NCBI GenBank assembly: GCA_019009955.1 | Contig: CM032230.1 | Coordinates: forward strand, 18,159,501-18,223,500 | Reading direction: 5' to 3' | Length of the DNA stretch: 64,000 nucleotides | DNA from: Riptortus pedestris | Lineage: Eukaryota > Arthropoda > Insecta > Hemiptera > Alydidae | Shown here: positions 23,103 through 38,100 of the stretch, in pieces | How the letters are laid out: every line of letters begins with the position of its first letter | How positions within the stretch are numbered: position 1 is the stretch's first letter | Made by a program: the position numbers and the translations under genes | Notes under the pieces: generated by a model | Seen by the model: the letters and a program-made list of their open reading frames with translations, nothing else | Databases searched by the model: none | Told to the model about the DNA's origin: nothing

Positions 23103-26100
23103 TGAACCTATATTGATATACTAATCTTGCAGGAGCCTCATATTTGAACACTGAACAATTTATATTATTTGCACAGGAGCCAATGTATGACAATACTATT
23201 GACTGCTTCAAAAAGAGACAAAATTTTACTAATGAAATTTTCTGACAGAGACATTGATTTAAATAAAATATAAAACCTTTTGGTTCATCATAATAAATGT
23301 ATACTTTCCTATTGATCTAGATATTGAGGAAGGCATAGTGAAGTAGAATGATTCTCCAAAACCTTCAGAATGAAAACATTTTAATATGCAGAATTTATAA
23401 TCAAAGAGGGAGAAAACTGAAGAATTTCATATTCCTAAATAATCTAGGAATTATAAATCATGATGCTGTGCTTCCTACGTTTGAAAGAGCTAGAGGTAAA
23501 AGCATTATAGACTTGACCCTCACTAACACAAAACTGAAAACACATTTCCAAATGGAAAATACAACAATAAGCACATTTTTCTAACTGACTCACATTGATA
23601 TATATACAATTACACTTCCTAAACAACAAATTTACAGCATCTAAGCATACTTCTTATAATACAAAAAATGCAAATTGGACCAATTTCTAAAAATGTTATT
23701 TGAGGGAATTCAACAAAGTTTTAATTACCTTAACTATAACATCGACTCACTTTTAATTAATTGAACTTATGACTCATAATGTTTTAACTGAATCCACAAT
23801 CAAGACATAGACTATACGAACAATTTCAAAAGGTTTTAGAGAAAACATACCATAAAACATTACAAATTCAGAGCATTCACCAATACAACTCAATCAAAAT
23901 CCTTACTATGGTGGTACGACCAACTAACTCATCTGTGAAAAGAAACTAACAAAGCTAGCAATAGTCTCAAAGATCAAAGGAAGAACGATGAACTGGGTTT
24001 CTACAATTGAGACATAAATACCAATAGTCAATAAAACAAAATAAAAAATATCCATGGCAAGAATTTTGTTCTCAAATAGAAAATCCCCAAGCTTGGCCTT
24101 ATATATACGCATTTAGAAAGTGGAAATCAAAATTCAATTTAAAATCTATAAAAAAAGAAGATGTCATATTTACTAAATCCATAACAGAAACTTGTGCGTA
24201 CTTACTGGTCATTAGATGCAGATTATCAAAAGACACTCAGACGAAAAATACTCACTGAACCTCCCACAGAAAATGATTTTTCTTTAACCTCATCAGACAT
24301 ACAGGCAACAATCAATTTCTTAAAATCCAGAAAAGCACCAGGTATTGACGACTTATCTGCAGAAATAATAAAAAATACTTACCTAATACTGCCTAAATTT
24401 ATTTCAGGAATTTACATAAAACGAATACTTCCCAAAAATGTGAAAACCATTGAAATCTATTTTCATATAAGTCTCATTCCAAACATTTTAAGCTATTTAA
24501 ACTGTATAAACGCAACTGACTACTACACTACACAAACCCTCACTGGGCATGGAACTACAAAAACTTACACAGATTTAAAATTATGAACACAAGCACATGC
24601 CTCTGTGATAGCACTACAGAACAGACTGTTACACATTTACTCTACAATTGTTCATAAACAACACCCTTTCAACTAACTTTACAACAATAAATTATTAACA
24701 AAGACAGGAAATAGCTAACAGACTAAAATGCCTTCACCTCATTACTCAAAACACATACCATAGATAATAGACATAATAAATAAAGTACCAAATTAATTAA
24801 ATAGGTCTTGTGCTTTTATAATCTAATAATAAAAACATATCAATGAAGTGGTTAACAGCTGTATAACTGGGTAATTCCAGGGATTTCCTTTCATTTCTTT
24901 TATTTTATTTTTTAGTTTCTGAAGCTAATTTTATTAAAATCTAATCTTATCATTATATAATTTTTATAATTATTATTAGTTTTATATACAAATCGTTAAA
25001 ACAAAATGTATTTTATAGGGCACATACAAGAAATATAACCCCTCTGTGCATGAATAGTGTGCAAAGAAAAAATAGAGAGAAAAAAAGAAAGAAAAAATGA
25101 TAACATCATACAATCGCAATTCCAAGGTGCAAATATTCTAATAAGCAGATACACTTGCAACAGGAGAACCATCATACAATCAATTCAAAAGCATGAATAA
25201 TCAAATGAGAAGATAAATGTCTAATAACAAAACACTCAATTAATCCCATTTCCAAGGTGTGAATGTTTAAATGAGATGATAAAAGTTTGAATATTTAAAC
25301 GAGCAAATACAATTCCATTAGGTTCCCAATCATACGATTACATTTTCAAGGTGCGCGCACACACAACACATTCACAAAGTCAGAAAAACACACTTGCCCC
25401 CCTCCCAGTCCCACATACACACAATGAAGATAATTGATAAGCACAGTTTGAAGTGTAACATTCTTGCTTTCTCCTTGAAATAATTATGACCTCTAGTAAC
25501 CATGTTTATATGTTCTCTTGAATAATGTATAAAATGTGAGTCATTAAGAACATTAAATTTAAAATACACATTCAAATGAAGCAGAAATAAGTACGGAAGG
25601 AAATATATTTCTGCTTACCTCTTCTTGCCTCAAACCAAATATCCTGTTGTATTTGGCAGGATAGCCCACAAATTTCCCTTTCAAAAATGCAATATACATT
25701 ATCGATGTATAGTAATTGACAAACTGGAAAAGATAAATTTTGATTGTCAGTGATTCATCGAATTCAGTTTGAGTACGATGCATTTCCAGTTCAGTTAGAT
25801 AAACAGCAAGAATATCATAGACCTGTAACAAATGAAAAAAGAAAGAATAAATTTGTGGCAGATCAGAACACTTCAAGACTAATTATTACTCCCTCGCTCG
25901 TTCTTCCAGCAATCAAATCTAGAATTACATATGCTAATATAGGCCAAACACCAGGAGACATGAATCAGATTACAGCTCCCTCTAGGAGTAGCGTCACCTA
26001 TTAGGAAGGGCCAAATTACCCCTTCAACACATATACCCCCCACCTGCCACATGAGATAAACTTTTAATACTTTATCTACTACTTACTCCCTCCCTCCCTC

Positions 26101-29100
26101 ACTTCCTAGAGTGGTAGACTAGAAATATGGGTTTTTAAGTAACCCTGGGGGATAGAGATAGCTTCTTTTTTGTTTTATCTGAAAAACTTGGTGATACATG
26201 CTACTGTTGTATTCAGGTTTTTTTCTTTTTTGCGTTTATATAAAATGCTCGTTTTTTTCTGAGAACATCATGTACGATGAGATTAAGATCAACAAAGAGA
26301 GTAAAGTATTATTCTTTTTGTTGGCCTTTATCCCTCATAGTAGCACCTAGTAGCATAGTAGCTAGTCAATGCGGAGGATAATAAATAACAATAGACCCTT
26401 CTTTATTTTAATTATTGATATTCCTAGAATTAATAAATTTAATGTTACAAAAATAGAATCCGCCATAGATTTGGAGCTAACTTAATCAATGTTACCAAAG
26501 TTGTCTGAGATTACCATGTAATTTTCATTGAAGGAGAAATGGCCAAATTCAATGGATGACACTTAGTGCATTACTTCTGAAGGAGCGTCATAGAGTACGT
26601 GAAACATACATGAGGAAAATAAAATGGTGGAGATGCTTTTTATCTGTTTATTTTCAGCCATTTCTCCTTCAACATAGATTAAGGTAAGGTTAGAATTCGA
26701 TGATACAAAATTTAATAGTTAATTTTGAAGGGGTATTTGATTAGCTGATTTGCTACAATTCTAAAAATAATTACTCAACAAGGCAATATTATACTGCAAT
26801 GTTTTAAACCCTTTACTTACATAATTTAAAATTAAAATGAAGGCAAGATTGATAATTGCTGCAGTGGCAGGTATGATGACTAGGGCATAATTAGCAGCCC
26901 ACTCCTTGTCAGCTACCAAGCTGACTGATGCCAGTACTGACATCCTGTAGAGAACGACACCAAACACAGCTGCTACGGCCATCAGCACCTAGAATAGGAA
27001 CATTATTATTTAATGTGTTATCCCCATAGAGTCTAGTCCCTTGTAGTTTATACAATTGGTAAGTACAGCACTGTATCCAGTGTCAAATCCCATACTGTTA
27101 ATAATTAAATATAGGTAGGCACAGGACAGTGTATAGAGGTGTTAAGTATATAAGTAGATATAGCACAGTGTCAAATCCCATACTCTTTATTAGTGGACAC
27201 AGCACAGTGTCTAATATGTTAAATTTAAGTAGGCACAGGATAATGTATAGAGGTGTGAAGTATATAAGTAGACACAGCACAGTGAATAGAGGTATTTAGT
27301 ATATAGGTAGGCACAGCACAATGTATAGAGGTATTCAGTATATAGGTAGGTACGCACAGTGTATAAGAGGTATACAGTATATAGGTAGGCACAGCACAGT
27401 GTATAGAGGTATTCAGTATATATGTAGGCACAGTACAGTGAATAGAGGTATGTAGTATATAGGTAGGCACAGCACAGTGAAGGGAGGTATGCAGTATATA
27501 GGTAGGCACAGCACAGTGTCTCATCACATGTTGAATTAAGTAGGCACAGCACAGTGAATAGAGGTATGCAGTATATAGGTAGGCACAGCACAGTGAAGGG
27601 AGGTATGCAGTATATAGGTAGGCACAGCACAGTGAAGGGAGGTATGCAGTATATAGGTAGGCACAGCACAGTGAAGGGAGGTATGCAGTATATAGGTAGG
27701 CACAGCACAGTGAATCTAGGTGTGTAGTATATAGATAGACACAGCACAGTGTCTAATCTCATGTTTAACATAAGTAACCACAGCACAATGTATTGAGGTA
27801 TGTAGTATATAGGTATACACAGCACAGTGTATAGAGGTATTGTAGTATATAGGGAGGCACAGCACAATAGAGGTGTGTAGACCATAGGAGATACAGCATA
27901 GTGTCTAATGTCATGTTTAATCTAAGTAGGCACAGCACAGTGCCTAATAATAATTTCATTGTGAATATAAGCAGGACAGCATAATATAGGAGTGTAGTAT
28001 ATTGGTAGGCACTGCATTGTGTCTAATCTCATGTCGAATGTAAAAGTGTCTAATCAGTGACAAATGAGTAGATGTCATAATGAATAAGAAATAAAGAAAG
28101 CTGATTTTAATTTTAAAAAACAAATAAAGGAGTGTATAAGTCAAATACATACCAATAAAATAACAACAGAGAAGCTGAGTAGTGTTGCGGGGAGTTTGAG
28201 CGTCCAGAAGGGAACGTAAGGCTCCCTGAGTCCAGTGATAATGTTGGTTCTAGATTTGTAGAGAGGGTTATCAGGATTCAGTTTGGCCATGTACTGGGGG
28301 CGAGGAGGTTCGTTCTGTAGATTGAAATCTGTCAGGCCCCATCGGTGAGCTATAGATGCAGAATAACGCTTCCACAACTCCAAGAACAGTGTTGCTAAAA
28401 ACCATCATCAAAAAGTAATCATTTTTAGTCAAATATAGTTTCAAATTAAAAAAAAAATAATAAAGGTATAAATATTTGATTTTTAAATCATATTTATATG
28501 ATATAGTGAATTAATATGTGTCGGAATATAAAGAAATGAGCAATATGGAATATGAACTATAAGGAAGGTTCGGCTGCTCAATATCTCATTCATATGGTCT
28601 GAGCATCATTTCAAAAATATCTCAGTTTTAATAAAAGATAATGAAATGTTCCAAATGTTCTATACTTAAAAAGGAACACTATAGTTTCATAATATAAAAT
28701 TTAATTAACATATTACTCGTTGGTGAGATTTCCATTCACCTATTTGATATATAACAGCTATTGTTTATTACTTCCCAGGATGGGGCTGGGGATTGTAATT
28801 GATAATTACTAGCTATTGCTTACATAAATAATAACCAATTTATTAGGTAAGAAAAATTTCAATTTGACTCTATACATCTATTAATACTGCTTACCCCAAA
28901 ATGACATGAAGACAGCAAAGACGATCGTTACTGGATTGTCAAAAAGGTACGTGAATTGAGCAAATGTACAGGTCTCATAGAGTTTCCAGTAATCACAAGT
29001 CCTGTCGCACAGCGGGCACATTGTAATGTTGAGAGATTCGTCACAAATATCTGAACTAAAAATTTAAATTGTTACTTCATATAATAAAGTATATATGGCA

Positions 29101-32100
29101 AATTTAATCATTAAATATAATTTTCTTATGCATTTTATATATCACAAAAAGAACACAAATACATTTTGAAGAAATTGTCAAAAAGATGAAACTTATAATA
29201 AGTGTAATGAAAAACACACCACTTCCACAACAAATGCTCACAAGGCTATTTCCCATATCTCACTCTGAACCCTTAGACAGACATTCCAAAACCTCTAAAC
29301 ATCCACTCTTTCTGCCTCTTTTTTTATTCTAAAGTTTTGATGGAAAGAAAACTACATGGATAGTTTGGTCAAGCAACAAACACAAATAGATATCTAGAAA
29401 GAAGGTTCAGCAATATAGCAAAGTGCCAGGAGTATACAGTCTGCATTGTTCCCGTGGATCAGAGTACATCAGGCAGGTTGATTAACATCCAGGTCAGAGA
29501 ACATGTCAAGAGTGAGAAAATATTTCGGATAGAGAATGTCTAAGAAAGTATGCCTTGCGAAACCGGTCAAAATCTTGAAGTTACAGTAAATACCAGAAGT
29601 TGTTGATTGTAATTTTTTTCCCCTCATAGATCTTAAGAGAGTTGTAAAATACTAATCAAATGAAACACTTATATCTAATTATCTTTATCAAGGTTTAACT
29701 GTGAGAAGGAAGGTTAGTATAAGCGAATTTGGTGAAGGAAAGAAAGCTAATAAAGGTAAATTAGGAGTAAGAGGCAATACAAATGAAGATGGATTAGAAG
29801 AGGGAGTGCTAACAAAAGATGAATTAGTTTTAAGATGGGAAGCCAATGAAGGTGAATTATTTTCAATATAACAATGACATATACAAACAAAAACAAGGAC
29901 TCCCTATAGGAAGTCCCCTGTCATCAGTTGTGGCCAATCTCTTAATGGAAGATCTCGAGTTGTCAGTCTTAGAAAAATGGGCAATAAAACCCAAATTATG
30001 CCTTAGATACGTAGATGACTGTTTTATTATTTGGCAACACGGCAAAGAACAACTAATGATTTTTTTTAACTTCATGAACGTGCAACACTCACAGATCAAA
30101 TTCACCATAGAATTAGAAAATGAAGGGAAATTACCGTTTCTTGATCTTTTAATAATTGAAGAGGGCAATACAATCAGCCATACAGTATATAGAAAACCTA
30201 CAGCTACAGATAGATATCTCATCCCACCACTACCCAGCCCAAAAACATGGTATCATCTATACATTAGTAAACAGAGCTATATCATTATGCACCTATGAAA
30301 CTCATTTAAAAAATGTAATAAAACAGCTAAAAGAAGAACTCCACTACAACGGCTATAAAAAAAAGGAAGTTACAAGAGTATTAAGAGAAATGAAGAAGAA
30401 ACTTGATACAACCAAGATTCAACAAGACATTGAAAATACTCAAGTTAAGCCATTGAGAAACGTAACACTTCCTTATATAGCAGGGACTTCAGAAATATAA
30501 TTTACGAACAGTATTCAAACCACATAAAATATTCAGTGAATATTTAAAGAGTCCAAAAAACACCCACCTTTTACAAGGTAGCGGACTTTATATGATACCT
30601 TGTGATAAGAGACTTGTGTTTATGTGGGACAGACAGGTAAGAAGACTGCTACAAGAGTCAACCAACACATGGCTGATCTGAAACACCAGAGAACAAAGAC
30701 ATCCGCCATAGCTAGACACGCAAGTATTTGTTCTCACCAAATTAAATTCGATGAGACAAAAGTTCTACACAGAGAAGACCACCTCGGTAAAAGATTGGTC
30801 CTAGAAGCTCTCGAAATTAACAAGAGAACAAATACAATAAAAAAAAGTGGACGGTGTCATACTCTCTGAAACGTGGAAAGCCATATTAAAATAAAATCCA
30901 AAACATATGATTGAATGAAGTAGCTATTCAAATTAAATGTATTGCCTGATGAAGATGGAAGGATTTTCCATCGAAAATTTGCATAACAAAAATTCAAACT
31001 GCTGGAGCAGATAGCCAAACTCCTCACAATGAAAATACTTCCTAGCAATGCAGCCTCAAAAATAGAAGATGAATTATGAGTAAAAGAGAATGCTAAACAA
31101 GGGTATTTAGAGGTAAAAAGGAATACTAACAAATAGTAATTAGGTATAAGAGGGAATGCTAATGAATATGGATTGGGGGAAAGGGAAAGCTAATAAAGGG
31201 TAATTAGGTGTAAGAGGGAATGCTAATATAAATGGATTATGAATAAGAAGGAATACTAATAAAGGGTAATTAGGGGTAAGAGGGAATGCTAATGAACATG
31301 GATTGGGGGAAAGGGAAAGCTAATAAAGGGTAATTAGGTGTAAGAGGGAATGCTAATATAAATGGATTATGAATAAGAAGGAATACTAATAAAGGGTAAT
31401 TAGGGGTAAGAGGGAATGCTAATGAATATGGATTGGGGGAAAGGGAAAGCTAATAAACGGTAATTAGGTATAAGAGGGAATGCTAATATAAATGGATTAT
31501 GAATAAGAAGGAATACTAATAAAGGGTAATTAGGGGTAAGAGGGAATGCTAATGAATATGGATTGGGGGAAAGGGAAAGCTAATAAACGGTAATTAGGTA
31601 TAAGAGGGAAGCTAATATAAATGGATTATGAATAAGAAGGAAAACTAATAAAGGGTAATTAGGGGTAAGAGGGAATGCTAATAAAGGGTAATTAGGAGTA
31701 AGAGGGAATTCTAATAAAGGGTAATTAGCCATAAGAGGGAATGCTAATGAATATGGATTAAGAGAAAGAAGAAAACTAATAAAGGTGAATTTTATGTAAA
31801 AGGGAATGCTAATAAAGGGTAATTAGGGGTAAGAGGGATTGATAATGAATATGGATTAGGAGAAAGAGGAAAAGCTAATAAAGGTGAATTATATGTAAAA
31901 AAGAACTCCTTTTTACATATAATTCACCTTTATTAGCTTTTCCTCTTTCCCCTAATACATATTCATTATCAATCCCTCATACCCCTAATTACCCTTTATT
32001 AGCATTCCTTTTCCCTAATCCATATTCATTAGCACTCTAATGAATATGGATTAGGGGAAAGAGGAAAAGCTAATAAAGGTGAATTATATGTAAAAGGGAA

Positions 32101-35100
32101 TGCTAATAAAGATGGATTATGAATAAGAAGGAATGCTAATGAAGGATAATTAGGTGTAAGAGGAAATGAAAATGAATTAAGATGAAGGTATATTACTAAT
32201 AAAGGCGAATTAAGTGGAAAGAGGGAACGCTAATGAAGATGGAATAAGAGAATGTTAGTATAAGGAGACAGAGAAGAGTAGTGAATGGTAGTGTAGAGTA
32301 TGTAGTATGTTACCTTAGAGTATCACTGCTAAGAGTAAAGCAGCCATAGAGGAAGCATAGTAAGCCAACAATGGAAGCAGGGATGAGCATGTGGGTGTAG
32401 AATCCTAGCCAGGCAAAGTAAAGGGCGTATTTAACCCCAAAGTATTCCCTGATATGATCAATGGGCTGGTACATGGCCCACTTGCTCATCTGTGCCCACT
32501 CCTTCAGTAGCTTCCCACGCAAACAGCTCTCATCCGATGCATCACCCTGAATAATAGAAATATCTTGTTAAATAGCATTATCCAATTCCACTCCTTACCC
32601 ATCTCCCCTGGATCACCTATTTTAATCATGAGGGAGTTGTCGAAAAATGTATTACATCGATCATACAGGTCTCTGCAAAAGGCTATATTTACTCACCTGC
32701 ACCACTCTATCAGTCTTAAGATTTTCTTGATCTTTGTCAAAATCAATACTTCATGTGAAACTAAAGGCCAAGTTCATTACTGTTGAAATTGGTCCAAGAG
32801 GGAAGAGTGGTTTAGAGGGGGGGGGGCAATAATTCAAAGTATTTCTGTTGAAATATATAATAGGACAGTCTTATAGCACTATTATAGAAGATCATAGGTT
32901 ACATCAACTAAAAGGGCAACAGATTAAATATATGATAGGAAAGTCTTATAGCACTATGATAGAAGGGCATAGATTACATCAACTGAACAGAGCTACAGAT
33001 TAAATAGATGATAGGACAGTCTTATAGCACTATTATAGAAGATCATAGGTTACATCAACTAAAAGGGCAACAGATTAAATATATGATAGGAAAGTCTTAT
33101 AGCACTAAGATAGAAGGGCATAGATTACATCAATTAAACACTTACATTAACATAACTTTAATCATTATTATTAAAATAATTGAAGTATAACTGAACTTAC
33201 ATCATGAAGAGGATAGGCAGCCTTATAAACACCATCATTTATTAGTTTTTCCACGCCATAATCTGTATTTGTCTTATGAGTTACTAACTTATCAGATTTA
33301 ATACTAAAACTAGTTCGTTGCAAAATGAAATCAACAATTATAGTTCTAACTTGGGAAGAAAAGAAATTTTCATCTTCTTCATCGAATCTGAAAGTGGAGA
33401 ATGAGAAATTGTAGAGAAGAATTTAAAATATTTAAGAGATAGCATCTGTGGAAATTACTAGTATGTTTATAATGGTTTGAAAACTTACAAATAGCTTTTG
33501 TGGCGACTATACTCCGCAGACAGTCTAAATTTTTCTCGAGGAAAGACCGATGGGTCAAGATGTACGCAAGAAACAAGCCTAGAGAAAAAAGATTTCACTT
33601 CCTTCAGCAAATCGTATTCTCTTCCAAACATACTGTCTTGCGGGCTCTGCAACATTTTATTATGAATAAACATGAAATGAAAGGCATAGCTCACATAGAA
33701 AATTGTTACAATTATATATTATCCAGTACCGAAACCTATGGCAAAATCTTGTCTGTCATTCTGAGCCAATATGTCATTATTTGAGTGCCATTTTGAGTTA
33801 AACGACCATTTCTGTTGCAAGAATATAGGTCATTATTACTTGAACATGTATGCTTGTATTCATAGCTGTACATGCTCATGCTCTGCTTTGTGTAACATAT
33901 TAACAGAGCAACGTTAATTATGGCAGGCATAACTGGGTACAGCTTCCATTTGGAAACAAACTCAAGTTCATTAATGGCTGAAATCGGACCAGTGGGAGGG
34001 GGATTTTGAAAATGGTAATATCTCTGTTATAATAAGTTGGATTGACAAATTATACAGGATCATTGCAATTAATGTTCTATAAATTTTGTTATATAAATAT
34101 TTCCTTTATTTTGAATATTAACCAAGATATTTTCATTTCTTAGTTTTCAGCCCTAAGTAAGCCCCCCCCCCACACCTACTCATGACATATTAATAAGAAG
34201 CTGTTATATCACTGAAATAACAAATATTGTATTCATTAAACTTTTACTGAGTGATATATATGCAAATCAGTGTAATGTCATCATTTAAGGTTTTACATTC
34301 TAAACTACATGATTTTTAATTGACCAACACCACACTCGATATTCAACCGTCTCAAGGAAAACTAAAGACTATATTAGGCAATGGCTAAAATCGGTCTGGA
34401 GAGGGAGGCCGTTTAGAGGGGATAATTGAAAATCTGAAATATCTTAGTTAATTACGGTTAGGCAGATTTACAACTTTTCTATAAGCAATGTTGTTGGAAT
34501 TTTAATTTTCTGCACTATTGTTTTACACATGTTTTCTCTGATTTGAATATTAATAGAGTAATTTGTTTTTTTTTTTTTTGGTTTCAGCCTTTGTAAACCC
34601 CCTTAAGTATAAACTTCTACTCATCCGATTTCCACTTTAAGTACTTCAAGTCAATAAACATTTGAAGTCCAACTAATAATTTAATTCCTGTTTACATAGG
34701 CTTCTGCGCGGGAGAAATACAGAACAGATGACGATATGAACATTCTGCTGGTAAAACTAATTGAGATGGCTTATCAACAGGTTATCAACCTTTTCTAGTG
34801 AGGGTTAGGCATAGGATTTTATTTAATCATTTGCCACTATACAAATTCTTTTTGCCCAGGCAGGACACAAATCCTCTTTATTAAAGAATATACATTTTCT
34901 TTTACAATATGTAAATAGTTCATAACTCCTCTCACATGGTTTTACTCTTGCATTAAACCATTGGGAAGATCTACAACTACCGATGAAACCGATTATTATC
35001 CTACTCTTTTTGAGACCAAATAAAAAGTCTTCTAATGGCAGCACAAAGATCATTTAGACTGTTATTTGTGAGTACTTAAATATAGAGTTTTGTATCAGTA

Positions 35101-38100
35101 ATTTAGAGTTTTATCCAATTTCTAGTTGTCCCCATGTGCTACAGCATTTTGGTAGTTAACGTCAATATATTTCTATAATAATATTCGCTGCTCTTGAAGT
35201 CGATACACTGAACAATATTCAAGATGAATTACGGGAAATAAATTATTTTTAGTAGCCCTTTTGAGCATATTTGATGGGCAGGGGGAAAAGTTCATCATTG
35301 ACTCAGGCTATAAAAGGGTGATCTTGCAAAGAGATTAAAACAGTCAGATCTCAGACATTCCAGAGGAGAGATCCTTGTCTGTGACATCTTTTTAATCCCT
35401 CAGTCATCAGCCTGCACATCCTCACACGGCAGAGCCTGATGTTAGAGAGACTTCTATAACTCTGCTGAAATCTTTCCTTGTAATTTAGTTTAATTAGATA
35501 TAAGAGTCCCCATTATATCATTTAAAAGGTGCCTATCTCATTTTCTGTTTTATATTTATAATTGGTGAATTTTTATTATAAATAAATTTATATTTATTTA
35601 AATTTGGTCAATATTTTTGGTGAAACCCTTCTACCTAAATTCTTTGTTAGTGATTTGGTTGTGGGGATTTTTACTTTTACAGCTTCCACTGTCTATTGCT
35701 GCAGCCAGATCACTACAGGATTTACATTATGAAATATATCTTGGTATCCAGCTATAATAACACTTTCAATGTTACGAATTTAAAAATGTTGCTATGGTAT
35801 AAAACAATATCAACTAGCATCCAATAAAAAAAAAATTCAGGCTACTAAATAGTTAAGAGGCAAAATTAAGTATACAGATAACTAATAACTAATGTTATTT
35901 ACAATATAAAACATCATCTCCTAGATAGGATCAATAGATAATTGAAGAAATGTTTTGCTTTAATGAGTAGGGGAGTTACCTGCTAGGTCTAACAAAATGA
36001 TTAATAAGATAATTTAGTTAGCAAGTGGTAGAGTACCTGCTTCATAGGCATTCGGAGCCTGAGTATTTCTGCATATCTGGCTAGGAGTTCCCTGGGAGCG
36101 TGTAGCTTGACAATATGGAGTTTATCAGTTCGTTCGTACTCCAGCTGCAGGCCTGCCTCCTCCAGGTTCTTCTCAAACACCTCTCTCTTGCTGCTCGCCT
36201 CTCTGTCTTCTCCTTTCCCTTCGAGCCAGCCCAGAACAAAGTCTACAGACCGCACATTGTCATTGAACATAACTGACTTTCCCTAATAGAAAGTAATTTC
36301 ATATAAATTAATTTAATATGGAACTGTTCAAATGTACAACCATCAATATAAAACAAACAGTGCTGTCTCATTACTTGAGGTTACAAATTAGGAAAATTGT
36401 TGTTATTCCTTTAATTTGAGAGAAATGAAGCATGCTACAAAGACGATATGGTGGTATTGTGCAGGTTTGTCAAGAGATAAAACTCCCAACCAACGTAAAT
36501 TCCCGAAAAAAATGGAAACTTATATAACATCTTCAAAATATATACAATAATATATCTCCTAGGAATAATTCTCATTTATCTTCAGTTTTTATTTAAATAC
36601 GGGCACTAACTATAAAGCAGGCTACTAAAAACTAAATAAAAAAAAAAAGGAAACATTATTCCATTATGAGAATAGTTAAACCACTGCTGCTGCTGATTCA
36701 AACAACACCCACCCCCCTAACCTACAGTTTAAGGGCTCGAAAGAACAGGAATATAAAGATGTATAATCCTTATTAAACAGGATTTGATCGCACTTGGGCA
36801 ATATGGATATATTTAGTGACAAACATCCAAAATAATTCCATTATACACATAATCCAATAGGAAACTGATGTAAATAGTCCGGTTCTTACACCAATAGTGC
36901 TAAAGGCATGGAAGATTAATTTGTGATAATCTGACCATCTAATCTCATAGGAAACTAATGTAAATAGCCATGCTCTGAAAGGAACAATGATAAATGCATG
37001 GAAGATTAATGTGTGATCAGCTGAGCTTCTAATCTAATAGCAAAATGATGTAAATAGTCCGATTCTTGTACAAAATAATGCTAAAAGCATGGAAGATTAA
37101 TGAGTGATAAGCTGAGCTTCTAAACTAATAGCAAACTGATGTAAATAGTCCGATTCTCATACCAATAATGCTAAATGCAAGAACGATTAATGTGTGATCA
37201 GCTGAGCTTCTAATCTATTAGCAAACTGATGTAAATAGTCCGATTCTCATACCAATAATGCTAAATGCAAGAACGATTAATGTGTGATCAGCTGAGCTTC
37301 TAATCTATTAGCAAACTGATGTAAATAGTCCGATTCTCATACCAATAATGCTAAATGCAAGAATGATTAAAGTTGATAAGCTGAGCTTCTAATCCAATAG
37401 CAAACTGATGTAAATAATCCGGTTCTTATACACATAATGCTATATGCATAGGATTAATGTGTGAGCAGCTGAGCTTCTAATCCAATAGCAAACTGATGTA
37501 AATAGTCAGCCTCTCATACCAATAATGCTAAATGCAAGAATGATTAAAGTTGATAAGCTGAGCTTCTAATCCAATAGCAAACTTATTTGAATTAGTCCGG
37601 CTCTTGTACAAAAAATGCTAAATGCAAGAATGATTAAAGTTGATAAGCTGAGCTTCTAATCTAATAGCAAACTGATGTAAATAGTCCGATTCTCATACCA
37701 ATAATGCTAAATGCAAGAATGATTAAAGTTGATAAGCTGAGCTTCTAATCCAATAGCAAACTGATGTAAATAGTCCGATTCTCATACCAATAATGCTAAA
37801 TGCATGAAAGGATAATATGCGATAGGCTGAGCTTCTAATCCAATACCAAATTAATATGAATAATCCGGTTCTTATACCAATTATGCTAAATGCATGGAAG
37901 ATTAATGTGTGATAAGCTGAGCTTCTAATCTCATAGCAAACTGATGTAAATAGTCAGCCTCTCATACCAATAATGCTGAATGCATGAAAGGATAATATGC
38001 GATAAGCTGAGCTTCTAATCCAATAGCAAACTGATGAAAATAATCCGATTCTCATACCAATAATGCTAAATGCATGAAAGGATAATATGCGATAGGCTGA

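Noticed and set aside
27211..27885. 224-codon minus-strand open frame rich in [19 protein letters not shown] repeats
   Set aside because: It lies wholly inside the 39-bp minisatellite. A unit length divisible by three keeps a frame open by chance, and the region is an anoctamin intron.
29863..30222. Minus-strand 119-codon frame
   Set aside because: Antisense shadow of the Penelope-like RT on the plus strand, which has clear motifs.
33736..33930. Extra anoctamin exon upstream of exon 3
   Set aside because: Exon 2 and exon 3 already join in phase 0, the frame shows no anoctamin motif, and no suitable splice sites bound it.
35308..35320. Promoter of a host gene (TATAAAAGG)
   Set aside because: No host exon follows on the plus strand. 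The TATA plus downstream AATAAA fits an LTR better.
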